Assembly (NCBI GenBank): GCA_050260275.1
Contig: JBLNBX010000041.1
Span: 1 to 14,777, forward strand
Length of the DNA: 14,777 nucleotides
DNA from: DATMXS01 sp050260275
GTDB taxonomy: Bacteria; Acidobacteriota; Terriglobia; Bryobacterales; Bryobacteraceae
Direction: 5' to 3'
The stretch's first letter is position 1. The number at the start of each line of letters is the position of its first letter. Under the pieces are notes generated by a model. That model ran no database searches. It saw only the letters and a list, made by a program, of their open reading frames with translations, and was not told the DNA's origin. The translations under genes were made by a program, and so were the position numbers. This document shows positions 7,487 through 13,240 of this stretch, piece after piece.

Positions 7487-7562
7487 CAGCGCCAGCGGCC
7501 AAGGCCCTGTGGGGCGGAGCCCCTGATCCGCGGGCGACCCCCTGGTCGCCCATCGGGCGCTG
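7487..7562 (-). ncRNA. Candidate structured RNA: 76-nt four-way-junction element
   Basis: A perfect 7-bp closing stem (7487-7493 CAGCGCC with 7556-7562 GGCGCTG) encloses three perfect hairpins: 7497-7506 (GGCC, 2-nt loop), 7511-7523 (GGGGC, 3-nt loop) and 7532-7551 (GGGCGACC, 4-nt loop). It is not a tRNA: loops are too short and there is no TTCGA-type T loop. On the minus strand TATACT at 7581-7586 would start a transcript at about 7574, a dozen nucleotides before the element. The strand is therefore inferred only from that -10. In such GC-rich DNA some stems arise by chance, but four nested perfect ones in 76 nt is unusual. Confidence 0.35.
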
Positions 7563-7580
7563 AGCGCGGCAAAACGTCGG

Positions 7581-7586
7581 AGTATA
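7581..7586 (-). promoter_or_regulatory. Possible -10 element upstream of the structured RNA candidate
   Basis: Minus-strand TATACT stands out in a very GC-rich surrounding and lies 19 nt upstream of the four-way-junction element. The expected -35 position holds only CCCCTG, so support is weak. Confidence 0.3.
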
Positions 7587-7644
7587 GCCCAGCCAGGCCG
7601 GACCAGGGGGGCGGCGCGGGCGAGCGCGCCCGCCCAACACGGGC

Positions 7645-7698
7645 CGATGCAGGCCGGACCAAGCATCCGGCGAAGGTCTCCGGCCCACGCCTGCATCG
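7645..7698. repeat. Inverted repeat forming a large hairpin before the peroxiredoxin gene
   Basis: Arms CGATGCAGGC (7645-7654) and GCCTGCATCG (7689-7698) are a perfect 10-bp inverted repeat. The 34-nt interior contains a smaller CCGGA/TCCGG stem (7654-7658 with 7666-7670). It sits about 50-100 nt before the peroxiredoxin start and could be an RNA hairpin or a DNA site. Confidence 0.5.
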
Positions 7699-7700
7699 CC

Positions 7701-7742
7701 GCGGCTTCTGTGTTCCCCTGTGTCGCGCGGCTTCTGTATTCT
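7701..7742 (+). repeat. Two 16-bp direct repeats in the peroxiredoxin promoter region
   Basis: GCGGCTTCTGTGTTCC (7701-7716) and GCGGCTTCTGTATTCT (7727-7742) differ at two positions and are 26 bp apart start to start. The second copy ends in TATTCT, a plausible -10 for the peroxiredoxin gene, so the pair could be an operator as well as promoter sequence. Confidence 0.45.
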
Positions 7743-7748
7743 CATAGT

Positions 7749-8231
7749 ATGGGTTGGTTCCGGCGGGAAGGCATGCTCGAAGTCGGCGATCAGGCACCGG
7801 AGTTCGAACTCAAGTCGCTCGGAGGGGGCGCGGCATCGCTCACAAGTATGCTTGAGCGTGGGCCCGTGCTGCTCGCGTTCTTCAAGGTGACCTGCCCGGT
7901 GTGCCAGATGACCTGGCCCTACCTCGAGCGGTTGCACCAGGCGGGTTTGCAGGTGGTCGGGATCTCGCAGGACGCGGCGGCCGCCACGGAGGCGTACAAC
8001 CGCGAGTATGGCGCCACGTTCACGACGCTTCTCGACGACCCGAAGAACTACGCCGTGAGCAACGCGTTCCGGATCTCTATGGTTCCCTCGCTGTTTCTCG
8101 TCGAGCCGGACGGGCGCATCTCGCTCGCGCAAGGCGGTTTTTCGAAGGCGGCCATTGAGGCGGCAGGTGAACGTGTGGGAACGCAACCGTTCCGGGCGGA
8201 GGACCGCGTCCCGGAAATGCGCCCAGGTTGA
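7749..8231 (+). CDS. Peroxiredoxin / thioredoxin-fold protein with CPVC motif
   Basis: AhpC/TSA- and TlpA-like thioredoxin-fold protein, 160 residues from ATG 7749. The core reads VGDQAPEFELKSL, then LAFFKVTCPVCQMTWPYLE with C49 and C52, then GISQD, and a MVPSLFLVEPDGRI segment with the cis-Pro of the fold. A CxxC pair points to a resolving cysteine next to the peroxidatic one, or to thiol-disulfide exchange. There is no signal peptide, so it acts in the cytoplasm. The family usually begins at MLEVGDQAP, and ATG 7773 gives that start exactly; a -10-like TATTCT at 7737-7742 would place transcription at about 7749. The true start may therefore be 7773, giving 152 residues. The nuoI-like gene follows after 44 nt on the same strand, probably co-transcribed. 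Confidence 0.85.
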   Translation: MGWFRREGMLEVGDQAPEFELKSLGGGAASLTSMLERGPVLLAFFKVTCPVCQMTWPYLERLHQAGLQVVGISQDAAAATEAYNREYGATFTTLLDDPKNYAVSNAFRISMVPSLFLVEPDGRISLAQGGFSKAAIEAAGERVGTQPFRAEDRVPEMRPG

Positions 8232-8275
8232 GGGTCCAAGAACTAGGCTCCCGGGTGGAGCCGCCGAGGGGCAAG

Positions 8276-8782
8276 ATGCCTAAGTTTCAAGAGGTTATCG
8301 GTTCGGCCGCGGCCATCGTAAAGGGTATGGGCGTGACGCTCAAGGAGTTCCTGTCGCCCACCGTCACTGAGATGTACCCGGACGAGCCGCCCGTATTTCA
8401 AGAGCGTTTTCGCGGCGTGCACATCCTGGACCGCGACGAGAACGGTCTCGAAAAGTGCGTTGCCTGCTTCCTCTGCGCGGCGGCATGTCCGGCGAACTGC
8501 ATCTACATCGAGGCGGCCGAGAACACCGATACGCTGCGCATCAGCGGCGCGGAGCGCTACGCCAAGGTGTACAACATCGATTACTCGCGCTGCATTTTCT
8601 GCGGGTACTGTGTGGAGGCCTGCCCGACCGACGCCATCATCCACGGGCACGGCTTCGAGATAGCCAGTTACAACACTTCAACGCTCGTTTACCGGAAGGA
8701 ACAACTGCTGCGGCCGATTCCGGCGACAGCGGCCGTCACGCACGTTACGGAGGAGCCGGATCTTCCTCCCGAGGCGCCGTAG
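8276..8782 (+). CDS. nuoI: NuoI-like 2x[4Fe-4S] ferredoxin subunit
   Basis: Resembles subunit I of NADH:quinone oxidoreductase (complex I), which carries clusters N6a and N6b and passes electrons toward quinone; 168 residues. Two full cluster-binding motifs are visible, C61-x2-C64-x2-C67-x3-C71-P and C106-x2-C109-x2-C112-x3-C116-P. The spacing between them and the segment from ERYAKVYNIDYSRC to VEACPTDAI are characteristic of NuoI. The tail after residue 145 is Pro/Thr-rich. ATG 8276 is chosen for GAGGGG 4 nt upstream; an in-frame TTG at 8228 also exists but would overlap the peroxiredoxin stop. No other nuo gene is in the window: the neighbours are a peroxiredoxin upstream and a convergent remnant downstream. 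It may be a second, detached copy serving complex I or another redox partner. Confidence 0.88.
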   Translation: MPKFQEVIGSAAAIVKGMGVTLKEFLSPTVTEMYPDEPPVFQERFRGVHILDRDENGLEKCVACFLCAAACPANCIYIEAAENTDTLRISGAERYAKVYNIDYSRCIFCGYCVEACPTDAIIHGHGFEIASYNTSTLVYRKEQLLRPIPATAAVTHVTEEPDLPPEAP

Positions 8783-8787
8783 CCCTC

Positions 8788-8916
8788 TCAGATTTCAGCA
8801 CTTAGCAAACGATACGCGCGGCGCGCGACGATAGGCTCCCCGTTCGCGGCAAACGTGACCACGGTTGCGGGCGAGCCCTCCAGCGAGATTACCCAAACCC
8901 CACTCCCAGGGTTCAA
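8788..8916 (-). pseudogene. Possible gene remnant or very short gene downstream of the TPR gene
   Basis: The 42 codons before a TGA at 8788 read ISLEGSPATVVTFAANGEP then IVARRAYRLLSAEI. GC-ending codons dominate the middle and the peptide looks like an alternating beta strand, as in a real C-terminus. The stop lies 6 nt beyond the nuoI-like stop, the same tight convergent packing seen elsewhere here. There is no ATG or GTG start and no ribosome binding site; TTG 8916 is the only possible start. It is in a different frame from the TPR gene. I do not recognise a family. It could be chance. Confidence 0.25.
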
Positions 8917-8945
8917 AGGTTCGGGACCAGTATGTTCATGCCGGG

Positions 8946-10082
8946 CTACTGAACCCGGAAGCGCGAGCGAATTGCTTTGACGTTCGTGTTTGCCGGCTCC
9001 TGGAACCGGCCGGGTATGGCTGCGCACTGCCGGCTGTACTCCAGTGCGTCCTTGACTCGGCTGGTCTCGCCGGCTTCTGCGAGGCGATAGTTCGCTACAC
9101 CGAGGTAGAAAAGCGCCTCGGCGAGAACGTTCTGGTCGTCACGGATTGTAGGCAGGGCTTCGCGCAGTGCCTTGTCGGCTTCGGCCCAGCGGTTCTCGGC
9201 GGCGTGCGCGACGCCGGCTATCCAGCTTGCGCGTCCGGCGATCCGCGTCTGGCGCGCCTGCCAGTCGGCGTCTGAAACCCCCTCGGGCTTTGGCGAGGCT
9301 GCGATCGCCTCCTTCGCTTTTGCCGCCAATTCGATGGCGCGGGCGGTCTGCTTATTCCCGGTCATGGCCCCGGCGACGGCCAGCATCATCTCCGCGGAGG
9401 CCTTGCCTTTCTCGACCCAGCGATTTGCCAGCGCCAGGGCATCCTCGCTGCGGCCCACTTGCATGAGTGCGACGAACCACTGTTCCGCCACCGCCGGAGC
9501 GTACTGGCTGTCAGGGTTGCGCTTATCGAGCGCCTCGGCGAGCATGATGCGAGTCTGCGGATCGGGAATCTGAAGCACCGCCGCATAGAGCGAGTACTCG
9601 GTGTAGAGGATGACCTGCTTCGAGAAATCGAGTTCCGCCGCCCACAGGTCCTCATCCATGTTCTCAGGACGGGACGACGCAACGTTCTTGGCCGCAATCT
9701 CAGCGGTCCGGTTGGACCACTTGATGATGGCTTCGGCGTCGCGCTTGGCCTCCGCGGCCTTGAGCGCCGCGTGCGCGCTGCGCGCGTCGCCCGGGTCGAT
9801 GGCGAGGAGTTTTTCGCCGTAATCGAACGCCTTGTCGTAGGCGCCGGCCTTCGTCTCAGCGGCGATGAGCTGCTCGTAAACCCAGGTAACAGCGCCGTGG
9901 TCCGAGTACTGTGCCGCAAACTGCTCGAGCAGCGCGAGCTTCTTCGCATCGTCCGTTTCGCTTCTGATCTGGCTCAGAAGCTCCCCTTCCGGGGTGTTCG
10001 GCACGATCGGCGCTTTGTGGCGCTGCGCGAACGTCATTCCGTGCGCAGTCAAAAAAACTGCGCAGACTACCGCGAATCTCAA
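8946..10082 (-). CDS. Exported TPR-type helical-repeat protein
   Basis: Helical-repeat protein of 378 residues, probably a protein-interaction module in the periplasm or on the surface; no enzymatic domain is visible. It starts with a short signal peptide ending at TFAQ (about residue 20). Most of the rest is paired amphipathic helices of TPR type, for example AYDKAFDYGEKLLAIDPGDARSAHAA read in segments, RSEDALALANRWVEKGK, RWAEADKALREALPTIRDD and AEALFYLGVANYRLAEA. TTG 10082 is chosen because AGAGGAGG lies 5 nt upstream and it begins the signal peptide directly. A GTG 13 codons upstream (10121) would add a charged segment before the signal. It is the last gene of the minus-strand series but is separated from cinA by 134 nt, so it may have its own promoter. 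Confidence 0.8.
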   Translation of the reverse strand: MRFAVVCAVFLTAHGMTFAQRHKAPIVPNTPEGELLSQIRSETDDAKKLALLEQFAAQYSDHGAVTWVYEQLIAAETKAGAYDKAFDYGEKLLAIDPGDARSAHAALKAAEAKRDAEAIIKWSNRTAEIAAKNVASSRPENMDEDLWAAELDFSKQVILYTEYSLYAAVLQIPDPQTRIMLAEALDKRNPDSQYAPAVAEQWFVALMQVGRSEDALALANRWVEKGKASAEMMLAVAGAMTGNKQTARAIELAAKAKEAIAASPKPEGVSDADWQARQTRIAGRASWIAGVAHAAENRWAEADKALREALPTIRDDQNVLAEALFYLGVANYRLAEAGETSRVKDALEYSRQCAAIPGRFQEPANTNVKAIRSRFRVQ

Positions 10083-10087
10083 GTCAT

Positions 10088-10095
10088 CCTCCTCT
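10088..10095 (-). promoter_or_regulatory. Ribosome binding site that fixes a TTG start
   Basis: Minus-strand AGAGGAGG, five nt before TTG 10082, is a near-perfect anti-16S complement. It decides the TPR gene start in favour of TTG over the upstream GTG, because the signal peptide then begins right at the N-terminus. Confidence 0.7.
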
Positions 10096-10216
10096 TCGAA
10101 GACTCGGGATGTATGATACACCTCGCGGCGCGGACAAGGTGAATGGCAACGAAAACCTGGAGCGGATGGAGGGCGGGGACGCGGTCTTTCCAGCGCCCCT
10201 CAATCGGCTCCCGAGC

Positions 10217-11452
10217 TCACTTCTGCAGGGCGCGGCGCAGCATGTCGAGCGCTGCCTGTGACGCCCACATGCGGACGCGCTCGCGGTCGCCGAGGAATCT
10301 GAGCCGGCGGGTGAGCGTGCGATCCGGACCGGCCAGGCCGGTGATCACCGTCCCGACCGGGTTCTCCTCGCTCCCGCCGCCGGGACCGGCGACTCCGGTC
10401 ACCGAAAGCCCCCACGTTGCGCTGGTGCGCTCGCGCGCGCCGCGCGCCATGGCCTCGGCGACCTGTTCGCTGACCGCGCCATGCGTGCGCAGCAGTTCCT
10501 CGTCCACGCCGAGCAGGTCGCGCTTGGCGGCTTCCGTATAGGTGAGGAAGCCTCCCACGAAGTAGTCGGAACTGCCGGCAATCGACGTGATGCGCTGGCC
10601 GATGTAGCCGCCCGTGCAGCTCTCGGCGACGCAGACCGTCTCGCCGCGCTTGCGCAGCAGGCGGCCGACGACTTCCTCCAGCGGCGCTCCGTCTCGCGAG
10701 TAGATGTCGTCACCGAGGATCTCCTCTATCTGCGAGCCGAGTTCGCATGCGAGGCGTTCGGCTTCCTCCGCCGAAGCCGCGTGCGCGCGCAGATGCACCT
10801 GAATATCCCCGGCGGCGGCCAGAATCGTCGTCACCGGGTTCGTGTACTTCGTGTACACCGGCGCGATTCGCTGATCCACCTCCGACTCCGGCACCATCGC
10901 GATGCGGTAGAAGCGCGTTCGCAGGTACATCTCCGGCGCGAGCCGGCGCAGGCGCGGCAGGCACTCGGCGGTAAACATCGGCTTCATCTCACCCGGAGGC
11001 CCGGGCAGGAGGACCATCGCCCGCCCGTCCAGCCCGATCCAGAGCCCCGGTGCGGTCCCGTTCTCGTTCGGCAGCACTTCCGCGCCCTCGATCACGTACG
11101 CCTGGCGGCGATTGATCTCCGGCATCGTGCGGTTCCGGAACGCGAAGCGCGCCTCAATGCGCCTGCAGATTTCCTCCACGTAGACGAGCTTCCGCGACAG
11201 GGCGGCGGCGACTGCCTCGCGGGTGACGTCGTCCTCCGTGGGCCCGAGCCCGCCGGTGAGGATGATGACCTCCGAGCGGCCGAGCGCCAGCCGCACAGCA
11301 GCGGCCAGCCGTTCGCGGTCGTCGCCGACGATGGTTTTCGTCGCGACCTCGATGCCAAGGCCGTTAAGCTCCGACGTGAGCCAGAGCGAGTTGGTGTCCA
11401 TGCGGTCCGGAGTGAGCAGTTCCGAACCTACCGCGATGATTTCAGCAGTCAT
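10217..11452 (-). CDS. cinA: CinA: nucleotide-binding domain plus nicotinamide-nucleotide amidase
   Basis: Two-domain CinA, 411 residues, the usual length. The N-terminal domain (about 1-250; MoCF/COG1058 type, linked in the family to ADP-ribose pyrophosphatase activity) shows AVGSELL, TGGLGPTEDD at 66-75 and LLPGPPGEM at 148-155. The C-terminal PncC domain (about 260-411) converts nicotinamide mononucleotide to nicotinate mononucleotide in pyridine nucleotide salvage. It carries ESCTGG at 277-282, TYTEAAK at 304-310 and the SVTGVAGPGGG loop near 350-360. Both halves look intact. The start MTAEIIAVGSELL is the family's usual one, preceded by a modest GGAAG. It lies 90 nt after the beta-propeller gene. 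Nearness to pgpA is a common genomic association. There is no recA downstream here, so a competence link is not supported. Confidence 0.95.
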   Translation of the reverse strand: MTAEIIAVGSELLTPDRMDTNSLWLTSELNGLGIEVATKTIVGDDRERLAAAVRLALGRSEVIILTGGLGPTEDDVTREAVAAALSRKLVYVEEICRRIEARFAFRNRTMPEINRRQAYVIEGAEVLPNENGTAPGLWIGLDGRAMVLLPGPPGEMKPMFTAECLPRLRRLAPEMYLRTRFYRIAMVPESEVDQRIAPVYTKYTNPVTTILAAAGDIQVHLRAHAASAEEAERLACELGSQIEEILGDDIYSRDGAPLEEVVGRLLRKRGETVCVAESCTGGYIGQRITSIAGSSDYFVGGFLTYTEAAKRDLLGVDEELLRTHGAVSEQVAEAMARGARERTSATWGLSVTGVAGPGGGSEENPVGTVITGLAGPDRTLTRRLRFLGDRERVRMWASQAALDMLRRALQK

Positions 11453-11542
11453 TGAGAGCTTCCAGGCGCGAGAGCGCGGGCAATCGCGCAGGTTGTGATG
11501 AGCGTGCGCGGAAGAGGAGGCCGCGCACGAATTGAGCGAGCG

Positions 11543-12568
11543 TCACGGCAGCGGTTTGCCCTGAATATTGACGTCCACGCGATAGAGCGCGCCGCTTGTC
11601 GCCACGACGATCGCGCGCGAGGGCGTGAACGCCAGCCCGACGATGCCAGGCCCGGATAGGAACAGCTCCGGCTTCGCATCGCCGCCGAAGCGGACAATTC
11701 CTTTGCGCCCCGAGAGCGACGCGGCGACGTACATGCGGCCCTGCGCGTCGAAGGCGATCCCCTGCGGGCGTCCGAGACCTCGATAGTACACCGCGACGTC
11801 GCCGGCGGGAGAGATGCGGTATACGGAATCGAAACTCGATGTCGTGGGGCCGGTGACGTACAGGTGGCGGTCCGGGCCGAAGGCGAGGTGGTAGGCCGAA
11901 ACGGATTCCTCGAGCGTCGCGAAAACGTAGATCTGTTTGTCGCGGCTGATCTTCCAGATGGTGCCCTTTCGGTCGCCCACGTACAGGTTTTCGTCCTCGT
12001 CGAAAGCCAGCCCGGTGGCGATGTTCATGCCCTCGACGAAGACCGACATGCTGCCGTCGGGTGCGGCCCGGTAGACGACGCCGTCGTAACGGCTGGATAT
12101 GTACAGCAGGCCATCGCGGTCGAAGGCGAGCGCGGTGGCGTTCATGATGTCGGAGAGGAACGGCTTGGTGGTGTAGTTGAGGTCGGTGCGAAAAACCGAA
12201 ACAGGCGTTTTCTGGCCGCGGCTGCCGCTGAGTGTGGTGTAGATATTTCCCGCCGCATCGATAGCCGGGTTAGCCACCGGATGGACGCCGTCGGCGATCC
12301 GCACACCCACGTCGCAGGAGGCCGAGGCGCTGCTCCCGTTGCTCTCAACTATGAGTTCGCCAACCTCCGCGCCCTCCGGAACGCGCGCGATCACCCTTGA
12401 CTCCGAGCCGATGATAATGGGCGCCTCGACCTCGCCGAAGCGCACGCGCGGGCGCCCCTCCGGGCGGAGGAGACCCTTGCCGCGTATCTCAAGTTCGCCG
12501 CCCGCGATAGCTGCCGGCGGGGTGACTTCCGTGATCTCAGGTTTGTTCTCGGCCTGCTTGCGGGGCAT
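11543..12568 (-). CDS. IPT/TIG domain plus NHL/SMP-30-like beta-propeller protein
   Basis: 341 residues from ATG 12568. Residues about 12-88 look like an IPT/TIG immunoglobulin-like domain (PEITEVTPPAAIAGGELEIRG, then GELIVESNG). Residues about 98-341 hold repeated units of the form AFDxxGxLYxS / YVGDxxGTIWKI / GIAFDAQGRMYVA, each a blade of an NHL or SMP-30/gluconolactonase-like propeller. No metal-binding or catalytic set is certain, so a binding or scaffold role fits as well as an enzyme. No signal peptide is seen from this start, so it would be cytoplasmic. The start lies 8 nt after the pgpA stop, and an in-frame GTG at 12595 would overlap pgpA by 19 nt; neither has a strong ribosome binding site, which suggests translational coupling. 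Its place among core genes is odd and its function unknown. Confidence 0.8.
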   Translation of the reverse strand: MPRKQAENKPEITEVTPPAAIAGGELEIRGKGLLRPEGRPRVRFGEVEAPIIIGSESRVIARVPEGAEVGELIVESNGSSASASCDVGVRIADGVHPVANPAIDAAGNIYTTLSGSRGQKTPVSVFRTDLNYTTKPFLSDIMNATALAFDRDGLLYISSRYDGVVYRAAPDGSMSVFVEGMNIATGLAFDEDENLYVGDRKGTIWKISRDKQIYVFATLEESVSAYHLAFGPDRHLYVTGPTTSSFDSVYRISPAGDVAVYYRGLGRPQGIAFDAQGRMYVAASLSGRKGIVRFGGDAKPELFLSGPGIVGLAFTPSRAIVVATSGALYRVDVNIQGKPLP

Positions 12569-12576
12569 ATGCGTAT

Positions 12577-13074
12577 TCAATAGAGATTGAAACACCCTGC
12601 CGCGTACAACACAAGCGCGGCATAGATGCCGGCGAAAACGTCGTCTGCCATGATGCCCCAGCCGCGAGGCAGCCGCTGCACGCTGTCGATGGGGAACGGT
12701 TTCCAGATGTCGAACAGTCTGAAAAGCACGAACGCCGCGGCGAACACGGGCCAGCCAAGGTTGGCTGCGCCCGCGAATGCGATCAGTTGCCCGGCCACCT
12801 CATCCACCACGACAGAGTTCGGGTCCGTCTTGCCGCAGGCCTGCTCCTCGCGTCCGGAGGCCCACACGCCCGGAGCTATCAGCAGCACGCCGAGCGCGGC
12901 GATCTGCCAGGCCGCGAGACCGCCGAAAACGGCAAGCGCGGCTGCGATCGCCACCGCGGCCAGCGAGCCCGTCGTCCCCGGAGCGGCTGGCGCATGGCCG
13001 CAGCCAAACCAGACCGCAATCCAGTGCGCGATCCCGCCGCGCGCAGTGACCGGTTTACTCGCCGTCCCCATCAT
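12577..13074 (-). CDS. pgpA: Phosphatidylglycerophosphatase A
   Basis: Inner-membrane phosphatase removing phosphate from phosphatidylglycerophosphate to give phosphatidylglycerol; 165 residues, the normal family size. Conserved features are PAAPGTTGSL (about 29-38), the acidic core DPNSVVVDEVAGQ (84-96), FRLFDIWKPFPI (118-129) and RGWGIMADDVFAGI (137-150). The D, E and DD residues are the probable metal ligands. Hydrophobic spans occupy about 40-70, 95-120 and 147-162. ATG 13074 has AAGGA 4 nt upstream; the next codon is also ATG. The start overlaps the end of yacG by 20 nt, and the stop is 8 nt before the beta-propeller gene, so these are translated from one message. Confidence 0.93.
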   Translation of the reverse strand: MMGTASKPVTARGGIAHWIAVWFGCGHAPAAPGTTGSLAAVAIAAALAVFGGLAAWQIAALGVLLIAPGVWASGREEQACGKTDPNSVVVDEVAGQLIAFAGAANLGWPVFAAAFVLFRLFDIWKPFPIDSVQRLPRGWGIMADDVFAGIYAALVLYAAGCFNLY

Positions 13075-13240
13075 GTTTTCCTTCGGGCTGCTCCTCGAGC
13101 TCCGGCTCCTCCGGCCAGGCCGGGATGCGGTACTTCTCGTCCGCCCAGTTGGCCAGGTCGATCAACCTGCAACGCTCGCTGCAGAACGGGGCCTCCGGCG
13201 TGCCCGGCTGCACCCGCTTACGGCAGATCGGGCATCTCAC
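13055..13240 (-). CDS. yacG: DNA gyrase inhibitor YacG (zinc-ribbon protein)
   Basis: Small zinc protein that binds GyrB and blocks gyrase activity in the characterised E. coli member; 61 residues. The zinc site is C3-x2-C6 and C20-x3-C24, followed by the family signature RLIDLANWADEKYRIP (25-40). The acidic tail (EEPELEE and on) is typical. The start GTG 13240 overlaps the rimO stop as GTGA, and the protein then begins directly with the zinc knuckle; longer versions of this frame have no family similarity. The tail overlaps pgpA by 20 nt. The tight coupling points to co-expression with rimO and pgpA. Confidence 0.93.
   Translation of the reverse strand: MRCPICRKRVQPGTPEAPFCSERCRLIDLANWADEKYRIPAWPEEPELEEQPEGKHDGDGE

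Larger units (their letters stand above)
7277..7748. other. Long gene-free stretch with many inverted repeats
   Basis: About 470 nt without a credible gene. The frames crossing it are Arg/Pro/Gly-rich shadows with no domain, no ribosome binding site and no typical codon pattern. It holds a four-way-junction-like element (7487-7562), a distant 10-bp inverted repeat (7418-7427 with 7654-7663), a large hairpin (7645-7698), a pair of direct repeats (7701-7742) and a minus-strand TATACT (7581-7586). It contains the 5' control region of the peroxiredoxin gene and may contain a non-coding RNA gene. Confidence 0.6.

Noticed and set aside
7487..7562. tRNA reading of the 76-nt four-arm element
   Set aside because: Length and 7-bp end stem are tRNA-like, but loops are 2-4 nt, there is no 7-nt anticodon loop or TTCGA T loop, and no discriminator or CCA pattern.
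7370..7580. 6S RNA or RNase P RNA in the gene-free stretch
   Set aside because: A GGCATCTCG string on the minus strand recalls the 3' end of E. coli 6S RNA, but the matching 5' arm is missing; the RNase P GAGGAAAGTCC and ACAGAA cores are also missing.
7383..8186. 267-codon minus-strand frame covering the gene-free stretch and opposite the peroxiredoxin
   Set aside because: Low-complexity Arg/Pro-rich translation, antisense to a recognised gene, with no ribosome binding site; the intergenic part is better explained by inverted repeats.
10481..11455. 324-codon plus-strand frame opposite cinA
   Set aside because: Antisense shadow of an intact CinA; composition is Arg/His/Leu-rich with no recognisable fold.
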